Shown here: piece by piece, positions 25,009 through 32,948 of the stretch
Layout of the letters: each line of letters opens with the position of its first letter
Position numbering within the stretch: the first letter of the stretch is position 1
Assembly: GCA_964568525.1 (NCBI GenBank)
Contig: CAZMPM010000001.1
Span: forward strand, 37,118 to 101,117
Direction of reading: 5' to 3'
From: CAYZPB01 sp964568525
GTDB lineage: Bacteria; Bacillota; Bacilli; Tepidibacillales; Tepidibacillaceae
DNA length: 64,000 nucleotides
The notes under the pieces: model-generated
The model's database searches: none
Told to the model about the DNA's origin: nothing
The model's input: only the letters and a program-made list of their open reading frames with translations
Position numbers and translations under genes: made by a program

Positions 25009-26155
25009 AGGCGCATCATTTATTTACTCAGATAAATTTTTATCCTATAAATTTCGTGAAAATCATCCATTTAATCAGGTGCGTATCCAGATAACATTAG
25101 ATTTATTGAAAAAAATGAACGCAATCGATGCTAAACAAATTATCGAGCCGAGAGCTGCGACAGATGCTGAGATTGCGCTAATTCATACGCCAGAGTACAT
25201 TGATATTGTAAAACGGGCTGGGGCGGGAGAAATAGGCGCTGATGAGACAATGCCATATGGTATTGGCAGTGAAGACACGCCGATTTTTGAAAATATGCAC
25301 GAGATTAGTGCGTTAGTCGTTGGCGGCACGTTGACAGCTGTTGAGAGTATAATGGAAGGCGGATTTTGCAGTTCCTTAAATATTGGTGGCGGTCTTCATC
25401 ACGGCTTTTCCAATAAAGCTTCTGGATTCTGCATCTATAACGACTCCGCTATTGCAATTAAGTATTTAGTAAGCAAGTACAACTTGCGGGTCTTATATAT
25501 TGATACCGATGGTCATCATGGCGATGGCGTTCAAGATGCTTTCTATGATAATAAGCAAGTATGTACGCTTTCAATTCATGAGACGGGGCGCTACCTGTTT
25601 CCGGGGACTGGTCATGTTAACGAACGTGGTAGGGGCGCAGGTTATGGTTATACTTTTAATGTACCGATCGATGCCTTTACTGAGGACGAGTCTTTTATAA
25701 GTGTGTATGAAAAGGCAGCAACTGAGGTAGCGGAGTATTTTCAACCTGACATTATTATCACACAGAATGGTGCTGATTCACACTTCTTGGATCCGCTTAC
25801 ACACTTAAACACCTCTATTGAAAGTTTTAAGGTAATTCCACGCATAGCACATAAACTTGCTAAGAAGTACTGTGATGGTAGGTGGATAGCTGTTGGCGGC
25901 GGAGGCTATGATATCTGGCGTGTTGTTCCGCGTGCTTGGTCGTTAGTCTGGCTAGAAATGAATGGTCTTTCTAATCTAGCTTGTGGTAAACTTCCTGAAG
26001 AGTGGGTTAAAAAGTGGCAAGGCTATTCGCCGCTGATTTTGCCGGAGTTCTGGGAAGATAATAAAGAGCTTATTCCGAAGGTGCTAAGAAAAGCAGAAAT
26101 CAACGAATTTAACAAAATCACACTTGATCGAGCGCTTTCAATCCTTTACTATTAG
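25001..26155 (+). CDS. acuC: AcuC, class I histone-deacetylase-like protein deacetylase
   Basis: A 384-residue zinc-dependent deacetylase fold. LNIGGGLHHG and YIDTDGHHGDGVQ supply the catalytic His pair and metal ligands, QNGADSHFLDPL another metal Asp, and GGGGYD the active-site loop. In Bacillus it removes the AcuA acetyl mark from AcsA. The ATG at 25001 fits AGGA (24987-24990) better than the GTG at 24995. acsA is not in this window. Confidence 0.92.
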   Translation: MCEGASFIYSDKFLSYKFRENHPFNQVRIQITLDLLKKMNAIDAKQIIEPRAATDAEIALIHTPEYIDIVKRAGAGEIGADETMPYGIGSEDTPIFENMHEISALVVGGTLTAVESIMEGGFCSSLNIGGGLHHGFSNKASGFCIYNDSAIAIKYLVSKYNLRVLYIDTDGHHGDGVQDAFYDNKQVCTLSIHETGRYLFPGTGHVNERGRGAGYGYTFNVPIDAFTEDESFISVYEKAATEVAEYFQPDIIITQNGADSHFLDPLTHLNTSIESFKVIPRIAHKLAKKYCDGRWIAVGGGGYDIWRVVPRAWSLVWLEMNGLSNLACGKLPEEWVKKWQGYSPLILPEFWEDNKELIPKVLRKAEINEFNKITLDRALSILYY

Positions 26156-26198
26156 GCGTTAATGTGTTATTCTGCCACTGTAAATAAATAATTTTTAT

Positions 26199-26236
26199 GA
26201 CAGTTCGTAACCCTCCTGTCTTTAAACAAAACTAGG
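26199..26236 (+). promoter_or_regulatory. preQ1-I riboswitch aptamer
   Basis: Stem GACAG (26199-26203) with CTGTC (26216-26220), a loop holding the conserved GTAACCC, then an A-rich tail TTTAAACAAAACTAGG whose final GG would pair back to the loop CC as the pseudoknot. This matches the class I preQ1 aptamer (Thermoanaerobacter type: GUAACCCC and AACAAAACAAGG). It lies directly in front of a queuosine-precursor operon, which confirms the call. Confidence 0.9.
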
Positions 26237-26296
26237 TAATAGACTACCTGATTTGTGGTGGTCTTTGTTTTGGGCGGAGAGTACCGCCCTTTTTTA
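26234..26296 (+). terminator. Riboswitch expression platform: antiterminator and terminator
   Basis: Mutually exclusive helices can be drawn. AGGTA (26234-26238) pairs TACCT (26245-26249) when the aptamer is empty. Otherwise AGACTACC (26241-26248) pairs GGTGGTCT (26257-26264), which frees ACCGCC to form the terminator GGGCGG (26272-26277)/CCGCCC (26284-26289) with T6 at 26290. GGTGGT could instead pair ACCGCC and block termination. The predicted logic is off when preQ1 is bound. Confidence 0.75.
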
Positions 26297-26318
26297 TTTA
26301 GAAAGCAAGGTGAGTGTA

Positions 26319-27317
26319 TTGAAGAAAATTGGTTTAACAACAACTGCACCAATTGAAGTGCTGATTGCTGCCGGTTATCAACCCGTTGACATCAACAACT
26401 TGTTTATCGGCTCGGATCAATATCATGAATATATTGAATTTGCGGAACGGGTTGGTTTCCCGAAAAATTCTTGCGCCTGGATCAAAGGGATTTATGGCGC
26501 TTGTATTGCTAATAATATCAAGGAGATTGTTGGCATAGTTGCAGGGGACTGTTCGAACACTAACGCTCTGCTAACGGTTTTAGACTATCATGGTGTTAAA
26601 ATTCACACTTTTGGCTATCCGTATTCGCATGAGCTTGCTGATGTGCAACTGGCGATTGATAGTTTTATTAAAAAATTTGAAACGACTATTGAAGCAACAG
26701 AAGAGGTGCGTCAATCACTATTGCCGGTGCGTCGTTTAGCAAAAGAACTGGATCGGATGACATACGAGGATAACCTAATTAGTGGTGGGGAAAACCACCT
26801 GTTACAGCTCTGCATGAGCGACTTTGACGGTGACGTAGCTAAGTATGAGCAATCGCTGTTAGAGTTAAAAAGCGTGGCTGAGAAACGTACGCCTTTTACG
26901 GAAAAACTTCGTTTGGGATTTATCGGAGTTCCGCCAATGATGGTGGATCTTTACGACTACGTTGAACAGTTTTCGGCGCGATTCGTTTTTAATGAGGTGC
27001 AACGCGAATTTGCTTTTCCACGCATCGAGCGAGCTAAGACAATTTACGAACAATACTATGATTATACTTATCCGTACAGCCTAAATTTTCGCTTACAGGA
27101 AATTAGCAAACAGATTGAACTTCGCAAACTTGATGGTATCATCCATTACACACAGGCTTCCTGTTATCGAGCAATTGACGATATTATTATTAAAGAAAAA
27201 CTAAACATTCCTATTCTAACGATTGAAGGGGATAAGCTAAACCGTCTAGATGCACGGACTAAGCTTAGGATTGAAGCCTTTCTTGATATGTTGTTTGATT
27301 TGAAGGGGGCGAATTAA
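26319..27317 (+). CDS. HgdB/double-cubane-cluster family reductase subunit in queuosine operon
   Basis: A 332-residue protein of the 2-hydroxyacyl-CoA dehydratase D/HgdB superfamily, iron-sulphur enzymes fed with electrons by an ATP-driven activator. Matching features are CAWIKGIYGAC at 52-62, GDCSNTNAL near 78, SCYRA at 281-285 and the C-terminal TKLRIEAFLDML. Cysteines are at 52, 62, 78, 165 and 282; 52, 78 and 282 fit the three-Cys cluster pattern. Only one such subunit is present, so a homodimer like the double-cubane-cluster proteins is likelier than a heterodimer. The TTG start at 26319 lies six bases after AAGGTG. It is the first gene after the preQ1 riboswitch, pointing to a 7-deazaguanine substrate rather than an acyl-CoA. 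Confidence 0.8.
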   Translation: MKKIGLTTTAPIEVLIAAGYQPVDINNLFIGSDQYHEYIEFAERVGFPKNSCAWIKGIYGACIANNIKEIVGIVAGDCSNTNALLTVLDYHGVKIHTFGYPYSHELADVQLAIDSFIKKFETTIEATEEVRQSLLPVRRLAKELDRMTYEDNLISGGENHLLQLCMSDFDGDVAKYEQSLLELKSVAEKRTPFTEKLRLGFIGVPPMMVDLYDYVEQFSARFVFNEVQREFAFPRIERAKTIYEQYYDYTYPYSLNFRLQEISKQIELRKLDGIIHYTQASCYRAIDDIIIKEKLNIPILTIEGDKLNRLDARTKLRIEAFLDMLFDLKGAN

Positions 27318-28091
27318 ATGCGTATTCTAGGTATTGACCTTGGTAGCAGAGAGGTTAAGCTGGTCCTATTGGTAAATGGCGAAATTACGAGAAAGTATAA
27401 GATTAGTACGATGAAATTTTATCGTGATTACTGTAAACAAGGTAACTGCTTAGCCGTTGACCTTGATAAACTTGATATTGGAAATATTGATGCTGCAGTC
27501 TCAACGGGTTATGGTCGAAACAATTATGAGTTGGCGGAATTTAAACCAATTAACGAGTTAAAAGCACATGTCTATGGCGTCTTTTACCAGCTAAAACTTA
27601 AGAATTTTATTTTATTGGATATTGGTGGACAGGACGTCAAAGTTGTAAAAGTTGAAAAAGGGATTATTACTGATATGGAGTTAAATGATAAATGCGCCGC
27701 ATCTTCTGGTCGCTATATCGAGAATATGGCTTCGTTGCTGGAGATTCCAATCGAGGAACTAACTAGTCGGTGGGAGAATCCGCTTTTATTAAATTCAACT
27801 TGTTCAGTATTTTCCGAATCTGAACTTATTGGCAAAATTTCCGAAGGTGTACCAATTGAACGCCTAGCCGCTAGCGTAAACTATTCACTCTATTGCCGTT
27901 TAGAACCGCTACTCAGCAAACTTCCAGGACAGCGGATAGTGGTTACCGGTGGAGTTGCACTAAACCAAGCAATTATTCATTACCTACAGGCTGACTATGA
28001 TGAGGTTTTGACAGTTTCGGACCCACAATACAATGGGGCGATCGGCTGTTGCTATTATGGAAAGAAATTTCTCGATAAGGGTGTGATTTAA
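27318..28091 (+). CDS. HgdC/BadF-type ATP-dependent activator
   Basis: A 257-residue ASKHA-fold ATPase with one bridging 4Fe-4S cluster per dimer. It has GIDLGSREVKL at the start, STGYGRNNYE near 54, DIGGQDVKVVKV near 96, DKCAASSGRYIENMA (cluster Cys) near 122, STCSVFSESE (second Cys) near 150 and VTGGVALN near 217. In HgdC relatives it hydrolyses ATP to push a low-potential electron into the partner reductase. It begins directly after the partner's stop (TAA-ATG), so the two are stoichiometric partners. Such proteins are usually very oxygen sensitive. Confidence 0.88.
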   Translation: MRILGIDLGSREVKLVLLVNGEITRKYKISTMKFYRDYCKQGNCLAVDLDKLDIGNIDAAVSTGYGRNNYELAEFKPINELKAHVYGVFYQLKLKNFILLDIGGQDVKVVKVEKGIITDMELNDKCAASSGRYIENMASLLEIPIEELTSRWENPLLLNSTCSVFSESELIGKISEGVPIERLAASVNYSLYCRLEPLLSKLPGQRIVVTGGVALNQAIIHYLQADYDEVLTVSDPQYNGAIGCCYYGKKFLDKGVI

Positions 28092-28511
28092 GTGTATTCA
28101 TTAAAGATTGAACATAGTTTTGATGGTGCTCATTTCCTAGCTGGTTATCAAGGTAAATGTAGCAATATCCATGGACATCGTTGGCGTGTTGAGGTAGAGG
28201 TCCAGGCTGATAAGTTGATTGAGTCGGGGGAATATGCGGGGATGGTAGTGGATTTTTCAATCTTGAAAGACACACTTCGCAAACTAATTGAACCGTACGA
28301 TCATGTTTTGATTATTGAAGCGGGTATGATGCGCGAGGCAACGTTAAACCATTTAATTGCCGATCAATTTGCAATAGCACTAGTTAATTTTCGACCAACC
28401 GCAGAAAATTTTGCGGCACACATTTACCGTGAGTTGAAGCGTGCTGATTTAGCGGTTAAACGAGTAACGATTTATGAGACGCCTACAAATAGTGCAATAT
28501 ATGAAGAATAG
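28092..28511 (+). CDS. queD: 6-carboxy-5,6,7,8-tetrahydropterin synthase QueD
   Basis: A 139-residue PTPS-family enzyme converting dihydroneopterin triphosphate to 6-carboxytetrahydropterin, step two of preQ0 synthesis. Zinc/catalytic signature: HFLAGYQGKCSNIHGHRW (His, Cys, His-x-His). PTAEN and YETPTNSA are near the end. GTG start directly after the activator stop. Fourth-from-last gene of the riboswitch-controlled operon. Confidence 0.93.
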   Translation: MYSLKIEHSFDGAHFLAGYQGKCSNIHGHRWRVEVEVQADKLIESGEYAGMVVDFSILKDTLRKLIEPYDHVLIIEAGMMREATLNHLIADQFAIALVNFRPTAENFAAHIYRELKRADLAVKRVTIYETPTNSAIYEE

Positions 28512-28524
28512 GTTGTGATTACCA

Positions 28525-29193
28525 ATGTCATATAAAGTCGTTGAAAAGTTTACTAGCATCAATGGCGAGGGACTTAGGGCGGGTGAGCCGGCTGTTTTTA
28601 TTCGTTTTGCAGGTTGTAACTTAAATTGTAACTATTGCGATACGAGTTGGGCAAATCAACCGGAAGTTGTTTTCGAACCAATGACTGCAGAGGGAATCTA
28701 TAATTACATTATTAATACGGGTCTTAAGAATGTTACATTGACCGGAGGCGAACCACTGCTACAAGAGAATATTACTGATCTGTTATTGTTATTAGGGAGA
28801 AATCCAAATTTGCGGATTGAAATTGAAACAAATGGCAGCATTGATTTAGCTCCGTATTATCGACTTAACATCAAGAACCTAGTTTTTACAATGGATTATA
28901 AATTGCCGCTCAGCAGGATGGAGCAACAAATGTTAATCAGTAATTTAGATTATTTAAGCGAATTAGATGTTCTAAAGTTTGTTGTTCAGAATGTGACGGA
29001 ACTGAAGCACATAGATGAGTTTATTACAAAGTATGATTTGATTGAGAAGACGAATCTGTTGATCAGCCCAGTATATGGTGCAATTAACCCAGATACAATT
29101 GTCCAATATATGTTAGAGCATGGGCAGAACGATCTGAGAATACAATTGCAGTTACACAAAATCATCTGGGGTCAAGAAAGTAGGGGGGTATAA
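28525..29193 (+). CDS. queE: 7-carboxy-7-deazaguanine synthase QueE
   Basis: A 222-residue radical SAM enzyme that contracts carboxytetrahydropterin to 7-carboxy-7-deazaguanine. The cluster motif CNLNCNYCDTSW (Cx3Cx2C) is near residues 31-42, and TGGEPLLQ near 76 is the SAM-binding GGE. ETNGS and FVVQN follow. It sits 13 bases after queD. Confidence 0.93.
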   Translation: MSYKVVEKFTSINGEGLRAGEPAVFIRFAGCNLNCNYCDTSWANQPEVVFEPMTAEGIYNYIINTGLKNVTLTGGEPLLQENITDLLLLLGRNPNLRIEIETNGSIDLAPYYRLNIKNLVFTMDYKLPLSRMEQQMLISNLDYLSELDVLKFVVQNVTELKHIDEFITKYDLIEKTNLLISPVYGAINPDTIVQYMLEHGQNDLRIQLQLHKIIWGQESRGV

Positions 29194-29195
29194 AG

Positions 29196-29786
29196 ATGGC
29201 GGTTGATAAAAAGGCAATCGAGGAACATGTTAGGGGGATTTTAATCGCAATGGGTGAAGATCCCAATCGTGAGGGCTTAAAAGAAACACCAATGCGTGTG
29301 GCAGCAATGTACGAAGAGCGTTTTGAAGGTGTTGGTTATAGCAATCAGGAGATTGCCGAGATGTTTAATGTCACTTTTGAAGATGACTTAATCGTAGGAC
29401 ACGAAAAAGATATTGTGATTCTTAAAGATATTGAGTTTTTCAGTCACTGTGAGCATCATATTGCTTTGATGTACAATATGAAGGCAACCGTTGCCTATAT
29501 TCCGAAAACAAAGGTGATTGGTCTCAGCAAAATTGTTCGCGTAGTTGACATGGTTGGTCGCCGTCTCCAGTTGCAAGAACGAATTGGCTCCGATATTGCT
29601 GAAATAATGCAATTAATAACAGGATCAGAGAATGTTGCGGTTATTATTGAGGGCGAACATGCTTGTATAACGACTAGAGGCATACAAAAACCAAATACAA
29701 AAACAATTACATCAACTCTTCGCGGTGAATTTGTTACAAATTCTGCTTTAAATAATGAACTAATGATGCTCTGTAATCGAGGATAG
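29196..29786 (+). CDS. folE: GTP cyclohydrolase I
   Basis: A 196-residue type I cyclohydrolase that opens GTP to dihydroneopterin triphosphate, the first step of both folate and queuosine routes. GEDPNREGLKETPMRVA is at 20-36. The zinc/catalytic CEHH (in SHCEHHIALMY) and the late HACITTRGIQKP supply the Cys and His ligands, and QLQERI is the tetramer helix. QueF shares the T-fold but not these motifs, so this is FolE and not the missing preQ0 reductase. Confidence 0.93.
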   Translation: MAVDKKAIEEHVRGILIAMGEDPNREGLKETPMRVAAMYEERFEGVGYSNQEIAEMFNVTFEDDLIVGHEKDIVILKDIEFFSHCEHHIALMYNMKATVAYIPKTKVIGLSKIVRVVDMVGRRLQLQERIGSDIAEIMQLITGSENVAVIIEGEHACITTRGIQKPNTKTITSTLRGEFVTNSALNNELMMLCNRG

Positions 29787-29795
29787 GTGAGAAAA

Positions 29796-30470
29796 ATGCA
29801 GTCAAGTGCGATTGTAGTCTTAAGTGGTGGTCAGGACAGTACTACCTGTCTATTCTGGGCAATGGAGAGTTATAATCAAGTAATTGCGCTCTCGTTTGAT
29901 TATGGACAGAAACATCGCATGGAACTGACCCAAGCTCACAAAATCTGCGAGTCAGCAGGAGTTGAACATCATATCCTTTCGCTACCGCTGCTAAACGAGC
30001 TTAGCGCAAACTCACTAACGCGAGCGGAGATTGCTGTTGACACAAGCGAAACTGGCGGTGAGAGGGAGATTAGCGCGAACTTGCCGAGCTCTTTTGTGGA
30101 GGGGCGAAATCTACTGTTTATCAACTACGCGGCGATTTTTGCGAAGGGGCGGTCGGTTAAGGATATCGTGGTTGGGGTTTCGGAGGCGGACTATAGTGGT
30201 TATCCCGATTGTCGTGCTGATTTCATCAGTTCATTACAAAAGACACTGCGGCTGGCGATGGAGTATGATTTTGTTATTGAGACGCCTCTGATGATGTTGA
30301 CCAAAGCAGAGGTTTGGCAATTGGCTGAGCAGTTAGATATTGTGGAGTTAATTATGCATGAAACCGTGACTTGCTATCAGGGCATTGCTGGCAGTGGCTG
30401 CGGTGAGTGCATTGCTTGTAAGCTTAGAAAAAAAGGTTATGATGAATATCTTAGGTTAAAGCGGGGGTAG
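29796..30470 (+). CDS. queC: 7-cyano-7-deazaguanine synthase QueC
   Basis: A 224-residue PP-loop ATPase that converts 7-carboxy-7-deazaguanine to preQ0 with ATP and ammonia. SGGQDSTTC is near residue 10 and SFDYGQKH near 35. The C-terminal zinc site is CYQG..GCGECIACKLR. The ATG at 29796 is preferred to the GTG at 29787, which lies in the ribosome site AGGTGAG. Last gene of the operon. Confidence 0.93.
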   Translation: MQSSAIVVLSGGQDSTTCLFWAMESYNQVIALSFDYGQKHRMELTQAHKICESAGVEHHILSLPLLNELSANSLTRAEIAVDTSETGGEREISANLPSSFVEGRNLLFINYAAIFAKGRSVKDIVVGVSEADYSGYPDCRADFISSLQKTLRLAMEYDFVIETPLMMLTKAEVWQLAEQLDIVELIMHETVTCYQGIAGSGCGECIACKLRKKGYDEYLRLKRG

Positions 30471-30597
30471 TTTGGGCATGAAACTGTTGCAAACGAAACT
30501 TTTTCGTGACTTCTGTGTCTAATATATTAAGAAAATAAAGGCGATTTTTATAGATTAATTTCTATATTAATTTCTAATTTTGGTGGTGACGCAAGCG

Positions 30598-31236
30598 ATG
30601 AAAAAGAAATTAATAATTTTAGTTGCGATATTTTTGGTATTGAGTTTTACGACAGTCTATGGAACGACAGCTATATATGGCTATTTCAAGGGTAACGAAA
30701 TTGTGAAACTTAAGATTAATGGTAACGAGGTTGTGTCTTCAGTACCTGCAGTAATGTTGGAAGGCACTACAATGGTGCCATTACGTGCAGTTGGTGAGAA
30801 CCTTGATGTAATAATAGGCTGGAATGGTCCGGAACGTACCGTTGAACTTATTAAGCCAAATGCAAATATGCTGTTTACAGCTAATCCGGTTTATGACAGT
30901 GTGAATAAATCTTATTTAGTCTATTCGCCATTTGGCAAAATTAATAAAACACAGCGTTATAATTTTAGTTTCCATGTGTTCTGCGAGATCGATAGTCTTC
31001 CTTATGAGGAGATTCAAATTATGGTTAGGTTGGTCGATCCTTCTGGCGCTATAGTTAGTGAGAGTACGAAACAGAGCTATGATGCATCGCGTGAGAATAG
31101 TTTGCAGTATATCAGTCAATTTGAAAATATAAATTTCACAACTTCTGGAAACTACAAAGTTGAGGCATTAATCAGTGGACCATCAACTACCAACAAATTC
31201 GTCAAAATTGGCGAGAAACTAATATCAGTTAAATAA
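30598..31236 (+). CDS. Copper-amine-oxidase N-terminal (stalk) domain protein
   Basis: A 212-residue exported protein: signal peptide (KKK then a hydrophobic stretch to about residue 25), a stalk domain common in Bacillota surface proteins (KLKINGNEVVSSVPAVML, TTMVPLRAVGENLDV, IGWNGPERTVEL), then an immunoglobulin-like C-terminal part. No enzyme domain. The ATG at 30598 follows GGTGGTGA; an upstream GTG lies in that site. Confidence 0.75.
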   Translation: MKKKLIILVAIFLVLSFTTVYGTTAIYGYFKGNEIVKLKINGNEVVSSVPAVMLEGTTMVPLRAVGENLDVIIGWNGPERTVELIKPNANMLFTANPVYDSVNKSYLVYSPFGKINKTQRYNFSFHVFCEIDSLPYEEIQIMVRLVDPSGAIVSESTKQSYDASRENSLQYISQFENINFTTSGNYKVEALISGPSTTNKFVKIGEKLISVK

Positions 31237-31368
31237 GTTGGAGATTAATTCGTTCATTAAGTGATATAATACAGAAGTATAATAAATTTAATTAAAAGTC
31301 GTCCTTGATTGGCTCGGCTTTTTTTATTAGGATTAATTTGAACAAATAAAATGACGGGAGATTTTATA

Positions 31369-32442
31369 ATGCAGAAAAGTAGGTTGATTGATATAAGTGT
31401 TTTATTAATAGTTATGAGTCTTTTGATTGTGGGTTGCAATGGCGATCAAACGCGTCCGATAATTGATCCTAGTAAAAAAGGAGATTCCTTTGCTTATGTG
31501 ATTTATGAAGATAAGCCGATGATTTCACTAGCAAAATTAGCAGATTTTTATGGATTTACCTATGATTATGATGATTTTGAAGGGATTGTAACTATGATTG
31601 ATGGTCGGAATGACTATTATTTATTGCAAGAGACTCCTGTAATAGCGAAAAATGGTATTTTTATTGCGAACAAGGATAAGCCTTATGTTACGACTGAGAA
31701 TGAGGTTTTCATAACTTTTGAAACGCTTAAGAATCTACTCAATTATCGCAGTGAACTTGACAATCAAACCATGCAAGCGACAGTTTTTTCTTCCAGTGAT
31801 GATAATTCGGAAGGCCTAGTTAAGTACACTGAATTTCAACAAAAATTTGCGAGTTTAACTGCGGCTGATTTAACTGAATATCTTTCCTTCTTAAACAAAC
31901 CTTTAGCCGGCGCACAGGTCACTGCTCGTGACTCACAAATGCCAGGTGCCCCTAGAGATTATCGCAATGGAACGCATGAAGGCTTGGATTGGTACAGCGG
32001 GTATACTGGGATTGATGTTAATAGATCAACGCAGGTTTTATCAATAGCTGAGGGCACGGTTGTTAGGGCTGATCATGATTATATTGAGTACACAGTATCA
32101 GACAGGGATAAGATTCTTAATTACGCTGTTACCTTACCACATACACCACAATATATTTTAGATGGTTTACGTGGCAGAACTGTTTGGGTGCAATATGCTG
32201 ATGGTGTAATGGCTCGCTATGCTCATTTAGATAGCATTGCCTCTGAGGTTATAATTGGTAGCACGGTCAATCAAGGCCAAGTAATAGGTTATGTTGGGAA
32301 TTCCGGCACTAGTTATGGAATCGACGGAAATGATTTGGGATTACATTTGCACTTAGATTTATTGATTTATAATCATCTATTTTGGGAACATTTATCACAA
32401 CAGGAGATTCGTGAAGTTCTTGAAAATATTTTTCCTCGCTAA
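31369..32442 (+). CDS. M23 family metallopeptidase lipoprotein
   Basis: A 357-residue membrane-anchored endopeptidase-like protein with lipobox LIVGC (Cys near 23), a stalk-like N-terminal region (about 40-140) and a C-terminal M23 domain with HEGLDW (HxxxD) and HLHLDL (HxH) metal ligands, and RYAHLD and GYVGNSGTS typical of LytM folds. It probably cuts peptidoglycan peptide bridges outside the membrane. The start at 31369 follows GGGAG by about eight bases; the ATG at 31351 lacks a site. Confidence 0.85.
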   Translation: MQKSRLIDISVLLIVMSLLIVGCNGDQTRPIIDPSKKGDSFAYVIYEDKPMISLAKLADFYGFTYDYDDFEGIVTMIDGRNDYYLLQETPVIAKNGIFIANKDKPYVTTENEVFITFETLKNLLNYRSELDNQTMQATVFSSSDDNSEGLVKYTEFQQKFASLTAADLTEYLSFLNKPLAGAQVTARDSQMPGAPRDYRNGTHEGLDWYSGYTGIDVNRSTQVLSIAEGTVVRADHDYIEYTVSDRDKILNYAVTLPHTPQYILDGLRGRTVWVQYADGVMARYAHLDSIASEVIIGSTVNQGQVIGYVGNSGTSYGIDGNDLGLHLHLDLLIYNHLFWEHLSQQEIREVLENIFPR

Positions 32443-32551
32443 AAATGAGAGTGTAAAATGAGTGGACAAGTTGATTTAGCATTGTGTATAATCAAAATTG
32501 AGTTGTTAATTGAAATATAGTCGAATTATATAGAAGAATGGAGGCAGTACA

Positions 32552-32833
32552 ATGTGTGATGGCAATGGTAATTGCGGATGTGGTAGCAACGAAGAATATG
32601 TAGAGACAGTGAAATTAGTTGATGAAAACGGCGAAGAACGCGAATTTGCGATAATTACTGTTTTTGAGTTAGATGAGCAAGAATATGCAGTTTTAGTAGC
32701 TACAGACGAATCAGACGAAGAAGGCGTAATTTTGCGATTAGAAGAAGAAGATGGCGAAGAGTACCTTGTTGATATCGATGATGATCAAGAGTGGGAAAGA
32801 GTTGTCGCAGCTTACGAAGAATTAGTAGAATAA
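32552..32833 (+). CDS. DUF1292 family acidic protein
   Basis: A 93-residue, very acidic protein of the DUF1292 (YrzB-like) family: VDENGEEREF, VFELDEQEYAVLV and GEEYLVDIDDDQEWERV. The N-terminus adds MCDGNGNCGCGS, a cysteine cluster that could bind metal. Function of the family is unknown. GGAGGCA precedes the ATG. Confidence 0.85.
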   Translation: MCDGNGNCGCGSNEEYVETVKLVDENGEEREFAIITVFELDEQEYAVLVATDESDEEGVILRLEEEDGEEYLVDIDDDQEWERVVAAYEELVE

Positions 32834-32848
32834 TTAATCTGAATTATC

Positions 32849-32879
32849 AAAAGACTGCGTAAAGCAGTCTTTTTTTTTC
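32849..32879 (+). terminator. Terminator of the DUF1292 gene
   Basis: A 10-bp stem (AAAAGACTGC with GCAGTCTTTT), a GTAAA loop and a long T-run. Confidence 0.9.
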
Positions 32880-32888
32880 TATAAAACA

Positions 32889-32900
32889 GAACAAATGTTC
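32889..32900 (+). promoter_or_regulatory. LexA/DinR (SOS) box
   Basis: GAACAAATGTTC matches the Gram-positive LexA core GAAC-RNRY-GTTC exactly; the outermost C and G are A and C here. It overlaps the expected -35 position of a promoter whose -10 is TATAAT at 32912-32917. Confidence 0.8.
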
Positions 32901-32948
32901 CTGATTTAGTGTATAATAAAATTATCAAATAATCTGTGAGTGAGAACG

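Noticed and set aside
29196..29786. Possible QueF (preQ0 reductase) in the queuosine operon
   Set aside because: QueF and FolE share a fold, but the CEHH and HACITTRG motifs and EDPNREGLKETPMR start are those of GTP cyclohydrolase I, and the QueF NADPH motif is absent.
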